64,000 nucleotides of DNA, taken from the NCBI GenBank assembly GCA_948099385.1, contig CANUEZ040000191.1:4588001-4652000 (forward strand), written 5' to 3'. Positions 38,501-51,162 of this stretch are shown here, one piece after another. This DNA comes from Fasciola hepatica. Lineage: Eukaryota; Platyhelminthes; Trematoda; Plagiorchiida; Fasciolidae. Position numbers and translations under genes: made by a program. Below the pieces are notes generated by a model that saw only the letters and a list, made by a program, of their open reading frames with translations, ran no database searches and was not told the DNA's origin. Positions within the stretch are counted from its first letter, which is position 1. Each line of letters opens with the position of its first letter.

Positions 38501-40591
38501 CTCCATGCAGCTTGAACACTGAACTGACCATTGAAAATGATGGAAGCACTGTACAGCTGTTTGATCCGCTAAGGGAATCATGAGCATTGCACATGGACAG
38601 AGCACACACGGGGACACGAACACGGGTTGGGGTGAACGAATGTCAGTCGAACACCCAAACCACAAGGCTATCCGATATGGGTCTCAACGCTTTGTTCAAC
38701 ATATACACTACATGATATAGCACAATCCCCAAATTGGCTTCGGCTTTCGCTTTCGCTTTGAACGGTAACAACCAAATTCTCGCACACCGATCCAATCCTA
38801 TGTTCCATCACTTCTCTATTTATGGGCCTAAGTAAAACCAAGGCATTCCCTTATGAACAATCCACACAGATTGCTCATACAATGCAATGGAGCAGTGGCA
38901 GAGTAGATTTGTATAATATGATTCTCCATGCAGCTTGAACACTGAACTGACCATTGAAAATGATGGAAGCACTGTACAGCTGTTTGATCCGCTAAGGGAA
39001 TCATGAGCATTGCACATGGACAGAGCCCACACGGGGACACGAACAAGGGTTGGGGTTAACGAATGTCAGTCGAACACCCAAACCACAAGGCTATCCGATA
39101 TGGGTCTCAACGCTTTGTTCAGTATATACAATAAATGATATAGCACAATCCCCAAATTGGCTTCGTCTTTCGCTTTCGCTTTGAACGGTAACAACCAAAT
39201 TCTCGCACACCGATCCAATCCTATGTTCCATCACTTCTCTATTTATGGGCCTAAGTAAAACCAAGGCATTTCCTTATGAACAATCCACACAGATTGCTCA
39301 TACAATGCAATAGAGCAGTAGCAGAGTAGATTTGTATAATATGATTCTCCATGCAGCTTGAACACTGAACTGACCATTGAAAATTATGGAAGCACTGTAC
39401 AGCTGTTTGATCCGCTAAGGGAATCATGAGCATTGCACATGGACAGAGCCCACTCGGAGACACGAACAAGGGTTGGGGTGAACGAATGTCAGTCGAACAC
39501 CCAAACCACAAGGCTATCCCATATAGGTCTCAAAGCTTTGTTCAACATATACAATACATGATATAGCACAATCCCCAAATTGGCTTCGGCTTTCCCTTTC
39601 GTTTCGAACGGTAACAACCAAATTCTCGCACACCGATCCAATCCTATGTTCCATCACTTCCCTATTTATGGGCCTAAGTAAAACCAAGGCATTCCCTTAT
39701 GAACAATCCACACAGATTGCTCATACAATGCAATAGAGCAGCAGCAGAGTAGATTTGTATAATATGATTCTCCATGCAGCTTGAACACTGAACTGACCAT
39801 TGAAAATGATGGAAGCACTGTACAGCTGTTTGATCCGCTAACGGAATCATGAGCATTGCACATGGACAGAACACACGCGGGGACACGAACAAGGGTTGGG
39901 GAGAAGGATTGTCAGTCGAATACCCAAACCACAAGGCTATCGATTTGGGTCTGAACGCCTTGTACAACATATGCACTACATGATATAGCACAATCCCCAA
40001 ATTGGCTTCGGCTTTCGCTTTCGCTTTGAGCGGTAACAACCAAATTCTCGCACACCGATCCAATCCTATGTTCCATCACTTCTCCATTTATGGGCCTAAG
40101 TAAAACCAAGGCATTCCCTTATGAACAATCCACACCGATTGCTCATACAATGCAATAGAGCAGTAGCAGAGTAGATTTGTATAATATGATTCTCCATGCA
40201 GCTTGAACACTGAACTGACCATTGAAAATGATGGAAGCACTGTACAGCTGTTTGATCCGCTAAGGGAATCATGAGCATTGCACATGGACAGAACACACAC
40301 GGGGACACGAACAAGGGTTGGGGAGAAGGATTGTCAGTCGAACACCCAAACCACAAGGCTATCGATTTGGGTCTGAACGCTTTGTTCAACACACAAACTA
40401 CATGATATAGCACAATCCCCAAATTGGCTTCGGCTTTCGCTTTCGCTTTGAACGGTAACAACCAAATTCTCGCACACCGATCCAATCCTATGTTCCATCA
40501 CTTCCCTATTTATGGGCCTAAGTAAAACCAAGGCATTCCCTTATGAACAATCCACACAGATTGCTCATACAATGCAATGGAGCAGTGGCAG
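35519..40591. repeat. 6-mer duplication, five of six monomers retained
   Basis: Monomers 35519, 35942, 36365, 36788 and 37211 match 38056, 38479, 38902, 39325 and 39748 with an offset of 2,537 bp. Marks: 'catagacagagcgcacacgg' with 'accatattctcg'; 'aatagatcagcagcag' with 'gaacacgggttgg'; 'aatggagcagtggcag' with 'ttcagtatatacaataaatg'; 'catataggtctcaaagc'; and 'cagaacacacgcggggac' with 'gagaaggattgtc'. The sixth monomers (37633 and 40170) differ from each other, so one was replaced after duplication. Confidence 0.82.
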
Positions 40592-42281
40592 AGTAGATTT
40601 GTATAATATGATTCTCCATGCAGCTTGAACACTGAACTGACCATTGAAAATGATGGAAGCACTGTACAGCTGTTTGATCCGCTAAGGGAATCATGAGCAT
40701 TGCACATGGACAGAGCCCACACGGGGACACGAACAAGGGTTGGGGTTAACGAATGTCAGTCGAACACCCAAACCACAAGGCTATCCGATATGGGTCTCAA
40801 CGCTTTGTTCAGTATATACAATAAATGATATAGCACAATCCCCAAATTGGCTTCGTCTTTCGCTTTCGCTTTGAACGGTAACAACCAAATTCTCGCACAC
40901 CGATCCAATCCTATGTTCCATCACTTCTCTATTTATGGGCCTAAGTAAAACCAAGGCATTTCCTTATGAACAATCCACACAGATTGCTCATACAATGCAA
41001 TAGAGCAGTAGCAGAGTAGATTTGTATAATATGATTCTCCATGCAGCTTGAACACTGAACTGACCATTGAAAATTATGGAAGCACTGTACAGCTGTTTGA
41101 TCCGCTAAGGGAATCATGAGCATTGCACATGGACAGAGCCCACTCGGAGACACGAACAAGGGTTCGGGTGAACGAATGTCAGTCGAACACCCAAACCACA
41201 AGGCTATCCGATATGGGTCTCAACGCTTTGTTCAACAGATACACTACATGATATAGCACAATCCCCAAATTGGCTTCGGCTTTCCCTTTCGCTTTGAACG
41301 GTAACAACCAAATTCTCGCACACCGATCCAATCCTATGTTCCATCACTTCTCTATTTATGGGCCTAAGTAAAACCAAGGCATTCCCTTATGAACAATCCA
41401 CACAGATTGCTCATACAATGCAATAGAGCAGTAGCAGAGTAGATTTGTATAATATGATTCTCCATGCAGCTTGAACACTGAACTGACCATTGAAAATGAT
41501 GGAAGCACTGTACAGCTGTTTGATCCGCTAACGGAATCATGAGCATTGCACATGGACAGAACACACACGGGGACACGAACAAGGGTTGGGGAGAAGGATT
41601 GTCAGTCGAATACCCAAACCACAAGGCTATCGATTTGGGTCTGAACGCCTTGTACAACATATGCACTACATGATATAGCACAATCCCCAAATTGGCTTCG
41701 GCTTTCGCTTTCGCTTTGAACGGTAACAACCAAATTCTCGCACACCGATCCAATCCTATGTTCCATCACTTCTCCATTTATGGGCCTAAGTAAAACCAAG
41801 GCATTCCCTTATGAACAATCCACACAGATTGCTCATACAATGCAATAGAGCAGTAGCAGAGTAGATTTGTATAATATGATTCTCCATGCAGCTTGAACAC
41901 TGAACTGACCATTGAAAATGATGGAAGCACTGTACAGCTGTTTGATCCGCTAAGGGAATCATGAGCATTGCACATGGACAGAACACACACGGGGACACGA
42001 ACAAGGGTTGGGGAGAAGGATTGTCAGTCGAACACCCAAACCACAAGGCTATCGATTTGGGTCTGAACGCTTTGTTCAACACACAAACTACATGATATAG
42101 CACAATCCCCAAATTGGCTTCGGCTTTCGCTTTCGCTTTGAACGGTAACAACCAAATTCTCGCACACCGATCCAATCCTATGTTCCATCACTTCTCTATT
42201 TATGGGCCTAAGTAAAACCAAGGCATTCCCTTATGAACAATCCACACAGATTGCTCATACAATGCAATAGAGCAGTAGCAG
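38902..42281. repeat. 4-mer duplication (1,690 bp), overlapping the 6-mer
   Basis: Monomers 38902, 39325, 39748 and 40170 match 40592, 41015, 41438 and 41860 at an offset of 1,690 bp. The first pair carries 'aatggagcagtggcag'; the third carries 'gctaacggaatcatg'; the fourth carries 'gagaaggattgtcag' and 'ttcaacacacaaactac'. Because the first copy is itself the second half of the 6-mer duplication, the 4-mer event came later. Small differences such as 'catataggtctcaaag' (39,523) against 'gatatgggtctcaacg' (41,210) suggest later patch exchange. Confidence 0.8.
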
Positions 42282-43125
42282 AGTAGATTTGTATAATATG
42301 ATTCTCCATGCAGCTTGAACACTGAACTGACCATTGAAAATGATGGAAGCACTGTACAGCTGTTTGATCCGCTAAGGGAATCATGAGCATTGCACATGGA
42401 CAGAACACACACGGGGACACGAACAAGGGTTGGGGAGAAGGATTGTCAGTCGAACACCCAAACCACAAGGCTATCGATTTGGGTCTGAACGCTTTGTTCA
42501 ACACACAAACTACATGATATAGCACAATCCCCAAATTGGCTTCGGCTTTCGCTTTCGCTTTGAACGGTAACAACCAAATTCTCGCACACCGATCCAATCC
42601 TATATTCCATCACTTCTCTATTTATGGGCCTAAGTAAGACCAAGGCATTCCCTTATGAACAATCCACACAGATTGCTCATACAATGCAATAGAGCAGTAG
42701 CAGAGTAGATTTGTATAATATGATTCTCCATGCAGCTTGAACACTGAACTGACCATTGAAAATGATGGAAGCACTGTACAGCTGTTTGATCCGCTAAGGG
42801 AATCATGAGCATTGCACATGGACAGAACACACACGGGGACACGAACAAGGGTTGGGGTGAAGGATTGTCAGTCGAACACCCAAACCACAAGGCTATCGAT
42901 TTGGGTCTGAACGCCTTGTTCAACATATACAATACATGATATAGCACAATCCCCTAATTGGCTACGGCTTTCGCTTTCGCTTTGAACGGTAACAACCAAA
43001 TTCTCGCACACCGATCCAATCCTATGTTCCATCACTTCTCTATTTATGGGCCTAAGTAAAACCAAGGCATTCCCTTATGAACAATCCACACAGATTGCTC
43101 ATACAATGCAATAGAGCAGTAGCAT
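41860..43125. repeat. Run of three nearly identical 422-bp monomers
   Basis: Copies at 41860, 42282 and 42704 all carry 'cagaacacacacggggac' and an 'aaggctatcgatttggg' form with one base less than 'ctatccgat'. The first two share 'ttcaacacacaaactac'. The copies at 40170 and 43548 are of the same type. This looks like expansion of a single monomer next to the 4-mer duplication. Confidence 0.7.
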
Positions 43126-45240
43126 AGTAGATTTGTATAATATGATTCTCCATGCAGCTTGAACACTGAACTGACCATTGAAAATGATGGAAGCACTGTA
43201 CAGCTGTTTGATCCGCTAAGGGAATCATGAGCATTGCACATGGACAGAGATCACACAGGGACACGAACAAGGGTTGGGGAGAAGCATTGTCAGTCGAACA
43301 CCCAAACCACAAGGCTATCGATTTGGGTCTGAACGCCTTGTTCATCATATGCACTACATGATATAGCACAATCCCCAAATTGGCTTCGGCTTTCGCTTTC
43401 GCTTTGAGCGGTAACAACCAAATTCTCGCACACCGATCCAATCCTATGTTCCATCACTTCTCTATTTATGGGCCTAAGTAAGACCAAGGCATTTCCTTAT
43501 GAACAATCCACACAGATTGCTCATACAATGCAATAGAGCAGTAGCAGAGTAGATTTGTATAATATGATTATCCATGCAGCTTGAACACTGAACTGACCAT
43601 TGAAAATTATGGAAGCACTGTACAGCTGTTTGATCCGCTAAGGGAATCATGAGCATTGCACATGAACAGAACACACACGGGGACACGAACAAGGGTTGGG
43701 GAGAAGGATTGTCAGTCGAACACCGAAACCACAAGGCTATCGATTTGGGTCTGAACGCTTTGTTCAACACACAAACTACATGATATAGCACAATCCCCAA
43801 ATTGGCTTCGGCTTTCGCTTTCGCTTTGAACGGTAACAACCAAATTCTCGCACACCGATCCAATCCTATATTCCATCAGTTCTCTATTTATGGGCCTAAG
43901 TAAAACCAAGGCATTCCCTTATGAACAATCCACACAGATTGCTCATACAATGCAATAGAGCAGTAGCAGAGTAGATTTGTATAATATGATTCTCCATGCA
44001 GCTTGAACACTGAACTGACCATTGAAAATGATGGAAGCACTGTAGAGCTGTTTGATCCGCTAAGGGAATCATGAGCATTGCACATGGACAGAGCCCACAC
44101 GGGGACACGAACAAGGGTTTGGGTGAACGAATGTCAGTCGAACACCCAAACCACAATTCTATCCGATATCGGTCTCAACGCTTTGTTCAGTATATACAAT
44201 ACATGATATAGCAAGGTCACCAAAATGGATTCGGCTTTCACATTGGCTTTGAACGGTAACAACCAAATTCTCGCACACCGATCCAATCCTATGTTCCATC
44301 ACTTCTCTATTTATGGGCCTAAGTAAAACCAAGGCATTCCCTTATGAACAATCCACACAGATTGCTCATACAATGCAATAGAGCGGTAGCAGAGTAGATT
44401 TGTATAATATGATTCTCCATGCAGCTTGAACACTGAACTGACCATTGAAAATGATGGAAGCACTGTACAGCTGTTTGATCCGCTAAGGGAATCATGAGCA
44501 TTGCACATGGACAGAGCCCACTCGGAGACACGAACAAGGATTCGGGTGAACGAATGTCAGTCGAACACCCAAACCACAAGGCTATCCCATATGCGTCTCA
44601 AAGCTTTGTTCAACATATACAATACATGATATAGCACAATCCCCAAATTGGCTTCGGCTTTCGCTTTCGCTTTGAGCGGTAACAACAAAATTCTCGCACA
44701 CCGATCCAATCCTATGTTCCATCACTTCTCTATTTATGGGCCTAAGTAAAACCAAGGCATTCCCTTATGAACAATCCACACAGATTGCTCATACAATGCA
44801 ATAGAGCAGTAGCAGAGTAGATTTGTATAATATGATTCTCCATGCAGCTTGAACACTGAACTGACCATTGAAAATTATGGAAGCACTGTACAGCTGTTTG
44901 ATCCGCTAAGGGAATCATGAACATTGCACATGGACAAAGCCCACACGGGTACAAGAACAAGGGTTGGGGTGAACGAATGTCAGTCGAACACCCAAACCAC
45001 AAGGCTATCCAATATGGATCTCAACGCTTTGTTCAACATATACACCACATGATATAGCACAATCCCCAAATTGGCTTCGGCTTTCGCATTCGCTTTGAAC
45101 GGTAACAACCAAATTCTCGCACACCGCTCCAATCCTATGTTCCATCACTTCTCTATTTATGGGCCTCAATAAAACCAAGGCATTCCCTTATGAACAATCC
45201 CCACACAGATTGCTCATACAATGCAATAGAGCAGTAGCAG
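43126..45240. repeat. Mixed monomers, including an isolated 'cacattggc' copy
   Basis: Five copies (43126 to 44816). The 43970 copy carries 'gtagagctgtttg', 'cacaattctatccgatatcgg' in part and the block 'caaaatggattcggctttc' near 44,221, the only member of that class between 33.7 and 51.8 kb. The others have the hexamer form, some with 'tttgagcggtaac'. No higher-order period is evident. Confidence 0.55.
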
Positions 45241-46513
45241 ATTAGATTTGTATAATATGTTTCTCCATGCAGCTTGAACACTGAACTGACCATTGAAAAT
45301 TATGGAAGCACTGTACAGCTGTTTGATCCGCTAAGGGAATCATGAGCATTGCACATGGACAGAGCCCACTCGGAGATACGAACAAGGGTTGGGGTGAACG
45401 AATGTCAGTCGAACACCCAAACCACAAGGCTATCCGATGTGTGTCTCAAAGCTTTTTTCAACACACACACTACATGATATAGCACAATCCCAAAATTGGC
45501 TTCGGCTTTCGCTTTCGCTTTGAGCGGTAACAACCAAATTCTCGCACACCGATCCAATCCTATGTTCCATCACTTCTCTATTTATGGGCCTCAATAAAAC
45601 CAAGGCATTCCCTTATGAACAATCCCCACACAGATTGCTCATACAATGCAATAGAGCAGTAGCAGATTAGATTTGTATAATATGTTTCTCCATGCAGCTT
45701 GAACACTGAACTGACCATTGAAAATGATGGAAGCACTGTAGAGCTGTTTGATCCGCTAAGGGAATCATGAGCATTGCACATGGACAGAGCCCACTCGGAG
45801 ATACGAACAAGGGTTGGGGTGAACGAATGTCAGTCGAACACCCAAACCACAAGGCTATCCGATGTGGATCTCAACGCTTTGTTCAACATATACACCACAT
45901 GATATAGCACAATCCCCAAATTGGCTTCGGCTTTCGCATTCCCTTTGAACGGTAACAACCAAATTCTCGCACACCGATCCAATCCTATGTTCCATCACTT
46001 CTCTATTTATGGGCCTCAATAAAACCAAGGCATTCCCTTATGAACAATCCCCACACAGATTGCTCATACAATGCAATAGAGCAGTAGCAGATTAGATTTG
46101 TATAATATGTTTCTCCATGCAGCTTGAACACTGAACTGACCATTGAAAATTATGGAAGCACTGTACAGCTGTTTGATCCGCTAAGGGAATCATGAGCATT
46201 GCACATGGACAGAGCCCACTCGGAGATACGAACAAGGGTTGGGGTGAACGAATGTCAGTCGAACACCCAAACCACAAGGCTATCCGATATGTGTCTGAAC
46301 GCTTTGTTCAACATATACACTACATGATATAGCACAATCCCCAAATTGGCTTCGGCTTTCGCTTTCGCTTTGAACGGTAACAACCAAATTCTCGCCCACC
46401 GATCCAATCCTATGTTCCATCACTTCTCTATTTATGGGCCTAAGTAAAACCAAGGCATTCCCTTATGAACAATCCACACAGATTGCTCATACAATGCAAT
46501 AGAGCAGTAGCAG
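45241..46513. repeat. 425-bp subfamily, three consecutive copies
   Basis: Copies at 45241, 45666 and 46091 are each 425 bp from the previous or next anchor. They share 'gcagattagatttg', 'aatatgtttctcc', 'cggagatacgaac', 'gggcctcaataaaacc' and 'caatccccacacag', the last giving two extra bases. The 45241 and 46091 copies are closest to each other, and the 45666 copy has 'gtagagctg'. The set is found nowhere else in the window with this combination. Confidence 0.8.
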
Positions 46514-47360
46514 AGTAGATTTGTATAATATGATTCTCCATGCAGCTTGAACACTGAACTGACCATTGAAAATGATGGAAGCACTGTACAGCTGTTTGAT
46601 CCGCTAAGGGAATCATGAGCATTGCACATGGACAGAGCCCACACGGGGACACGAACAACGGTTGGGGTGAACGAATGTCAGTCGAACACCCAAACCACAA
46701 GGCTATCGATATGGGTCTCAACGCTTTGTTCAGCATATACACTACATGATATAGCACAATCCCCAAATTGGCTTCGGCTTTCGCTTTCGCTTTGAACGGT
46801 AACAACCAAATTCTCGTACACCGATCCAATCCTATGTTCCGTCACTTCTCTATTTATGGGCCTAAGTAAGACCAAGGCCTTCCCTTATGAACAATCCACA
46901 CAGATTGCTCATACAATGCAATAGAGCAGTAGCATAGTAGATTTGTATAATATGATTCTCCATGCAGCTTGAACACTGAACTGACCATTGAAAATTATGG
47001 AAGCACTTTACAGCTGTTTGATCGGCTAAAGGAATCATGAGCATTGCACATGGATACATCTCACTCGCTGACACGAACAAGGGTTGGGGTGAACGAATGT
47101 CAGTCGAACACCCAAACCACAAGGCTATCCCATATGGGTCTCAACGCTTCGTTCAACATATACACTACATGATATAGCACAATCCCCAAATTGGCTTCGG
47201 CTTTCGCTTTCGCTTTGAACGGTAACAACCAAATTCTCGCACACCGATCCAATCCTTTGTTCCATCACTTCTCTATTTATGGGCCTAAGTAAAACCAAGG
47301 CATTCCCTTATGAACAATCCCCACACAGATTGCTCATACAATGCAATAGAGCAGTAGCAG

Positions 47361-50300
47361 TGTAGATTTGTATAATATGATTCTCCATGCAGCTTGAACA
47401 CTGAACTGACCATTGAAAATGATGGAAGCACTGTACAGCTGTTTTGATCCGCTAAAGGAATCATGAGCATTGCACATGGACAGAGCCCACTCGGAGACAA
47501 GAACAAGGGTTGGGGAGAACGATTGTCAGTCGAACACCCGAACCACAAGGCTATCGATATGAGTCTCAACGCTTTGTTCAACATATACACTACATGATAT
47601 AGCACAATCCCCAAATTGGATTCGCATTTCGCTTTCGCTTTGAACGGTAACAATAAAATTCGCGAACTCCGATACAATCATATATGCCATCACTTCTCTA
47701 TATATAGGCCTAAGTAAAACCAAGGCATTCCCTTATGAACAATCCACACAGATTGCTCATACAATGCAATAGAGCAGTAGCAGAGTAGATTTGTATAATG
47801 TGATTCTCCATGCAGCTTGAACACTGAACTGACCATTGCAAATGATGGAAGCACTGTACAGCTGTTTGATCCGCTAAGGGAATCATGAGCATTGCACATG
47901 GACAGAGCCCACTCGGAGACACGAACAAGGGTTTGGGTGAACGAATGTCAGTCGAACACCCAAACCACAAGGCTATCGATATGGGTCTCAACGCCTTGTT
48001 CAACATATACAATACATGATATAGCACAATCCCCAAATTGGCTTCGGCTTTCGCTGTCGCTTTGAACGGTAACAACCAAATTCTCGCACACCGATCCAAT
48101 CCTATGTTCCATCACTTCTCTATTTATGGGCCTAAGTAAAACCAAGGCATTCCCTTATGAACAATCCACACAGATTGCTCATACAATGCAATAGAGCAGT
48201 AGCAGAGTAGATTTGTATAATATGATTCTCCATGCAGCTTGAACACTGAACTGACCATTGAAAATGATGGAAGCACTGTACAGCTGTTTGATCCGCTAAG
48301 GGAATCATGAGCATTGCACATGGACATAGCCCACACGGGGACACGAACAAGGGTTGGGGAGAACGATTGTCAGTTGAACACCCAAACCACAAGGCTATCC
48401 GATATGGGTCTCAACGCTTTGTTCAACACACAAACTGCATGATATAGCACAATCCCCAAATTGGCTTCGGCTTTCGCTTTCGCTTTGAACGGTAACAACC
48501 AAATTCTCGCACACCGATCCAATCCTATGTTCCGTCACTTCTCTATTTATGGGCCTAAGTAAGACCAAGGCCTTCCCTTAAGAACAATCCACACAGATTG
48601 CTCATACAATGCAATAGAGCAGTAGCAGTGTAGATTTGTATAATATGATTCTCCATGCAGCTTGAACACTGAACTGACCATTGAAAATGATGGAAGCACT
48701 GTACAGCTGTTTGATCCGCTAAGGGAATCATGAGCATTGCACATGGAAAGAGCCCACTCGGAGACACGAACAAGGGTTGGGGTGAACGAATGTCAGTCGA
48801 ACACCCAAACCACAAGGCTATCCCATATGGGTCTCAACGCTTTGTTCAACATATACACTACATGATATAGCACAATCCCCAAATTGGCTTCGGCTTTCGC
48901 TTTCGCTTTGAACGGTAACAACCAAATTCTCGCACACCGATCCAATCCTTTGTTCCATCACTTCTCTATTTATGGGCCTAAGTAAGACCAAGGCATTCCC
49001 TTATGAACAATCCACACACAGATTGCTCATACAATGCAATAGAGCAGTAGCAGAGTAGATTTGTATAATATGATTATCCATGCAGCTTGAACACTGAACT
49101 GACCATTGAAAATTATGGAAGCACTTTACAGCTGTTTGATCCGCTAAAGGAATCATGAGCATTGCACATGGACAGAGCCCACTCGGAGACAAGATCAAGG
49201 GTTGGGGAGAACGATTGTCAGTCGAACACCCGAACCACAAGGCTATCGATATGGGTCTCAACGCTTTGTTCAACATATACACTACATGATATAGCACAAT
49301 CCCCAAATTGGATTCGGATTTCGCTTTCGCTTTGAACGGTAACAATAAAATTCGCGAACTCCGATCCAATCATATATGCCATCACTTCTCTATATATAGG
49401 CCTAAGTAAAACCAAGCATTCCCTTATGAACAATCCACACAGATTGCTCATACAATGCAATAGAGCAGTAGCAGAGTAGATTTGTATAATGTGATTCTCC
49501 ATGCAGCTTGAACACTGAACTGACCATTGAAAATGATGGAAGCACTGTACAGCTGTTTGATCCGCTAAGGGAATCATGAGCATTGCACATGGACAGAGCC
49601 CACTCGGAGACACGAACAAGGGTTCCGGTGAACGAATGTCAGTCGAACACCCAAACCACAAGGCTATCGATATGGGTCTCAACGCCTTGTTCAACATATA
49701 CAATACATGATATAGCACAATCCCCAAATTGGCTTCGGCTTTCGCTGTCGCTTTGAACGGTAACAACCAAATTCTCGCACACCGATCCAATCCTATGTTC
49801 CATCACTTCTCTATTTATGGGCCTAAGTAAAACCAAGGCATTTCCTTATGAACAATCCACACAGATTGCTCATACAATGCAATAGAGCAGTAGCAGTGTA
49901 GATTTGTATAATATGATTCTCCATGCAGCCTGAACACTGAACTGACCATTGAAAATTATGGAAGCACTGTACAGCTGTTAGATCCGCTAAAGGAATCATG
50001 AGCATTGCACATGGACAGAGCCCACTCGGAGACAAGAACAAGGGATGGGGAGAACGATTGTCAGTCGAACACCCGAACCACAAGGCTATCGATATGGGTC
50101 TCAACGCTTTGTTCAACATATACACTACATGATATAGCACAATCCCCAAATTGGATTCGGATTTCGCTTTCGCTTTGAACGGTAACAATAAAATTCGCGA
50201 ACTCCGATCCAATCATATATGCCATCACTTCTCTATATATAGGCCTAAGTAAAACCAAGCATTCCCTTATGAACAATCCACACAGATTGCTCATACAATG

Positions 50301-51162
50301 CAATAGAGCAGTAGCAGAGTAGATTTGTATAATGTGATTCTCCATGCAGCTTGAACACTGAACTGACCATTGAAAATTGTGGAAGCACTGTACAGCTGTT
50401 TGATCCGCTAAGGGAATCATGAGCATTGCACATGGACAGAGCCCACACGGAGACACGAACAAGGGTTCCGGTGAACGAATGTCAGTCGAACACCCAAACC
50501 ACAAGGCTATCGATATGGGTCTCAACGCCTTGTTCAACATATACAATACATGATATAGCACAATCCCCAAATTGGCTTCGGCTTTCGCTGTCGCTTTGAA
50601 CGGTAACAACCAAATTCTCGCACACCGATCCAATCCTATGTTCCATCACTTCTCTATTTATGGGCCTAAGTAAAACCAAGGCATTTCCTTATGAACAATG
50701 CACACAGATTGCTCATACAATGCAATAGAGCAGTAGCAGTGTAGATTTGTATAATATGATTCTCCATGCAGCCTGAACACTGAACTGACCATTGAAAATT
50801 ATGGAAGCACTGTACAGCTGTTTTGATCCGCTAAGGGAATCATGAGCATTGCATATGGACAGAGCCCACTCGGAGACACTAACAAGGGTTGGGGAGAACG
50901 AATGTCAGTCGAACACCCAAACCACAAGGCTATCGATATGGGTCTCAACGCTTTGTTCAACATATACACTACATGATATAGCACAATCCCCAAATTGGCT
51001 TCGGCTTTCGCTTTCGCTTTGAACGGTAACAACAAATTTCGCGAAAACCGATCCAATCCTATATGCCATCACTTCTCTATTTATGGGCCTAAGTAAAACC
51101 AAGGCATTTCCTTATGAACAATCCACACAGATTGCTCATACAATGCAATAGAGCGGTAGCAG
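47361..51162. repeat. Dimer and 4-mer block with a distinctive 3' patch
   Basis: Copies at 47361, 49054 and 49897 carry a patch running from 'aacggtaacaataaaattcg' through 'gcgaactccgat', 'catatatgccatcac' and 'ctatatataggcc'. It changes a part of the monomer that is otherwise nearly invariant. Copies 49054-49475 and 49897-50318 form an 843-bp dimer repeated twice, and 47361 and 47784 are the same pair 1,693 bp earlier. Each patch copy is followed by a copy with 'ggcttcggctgtcgctttg'. The 50740 copy holds a reduced form of the patch. Confidence 0.75.
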
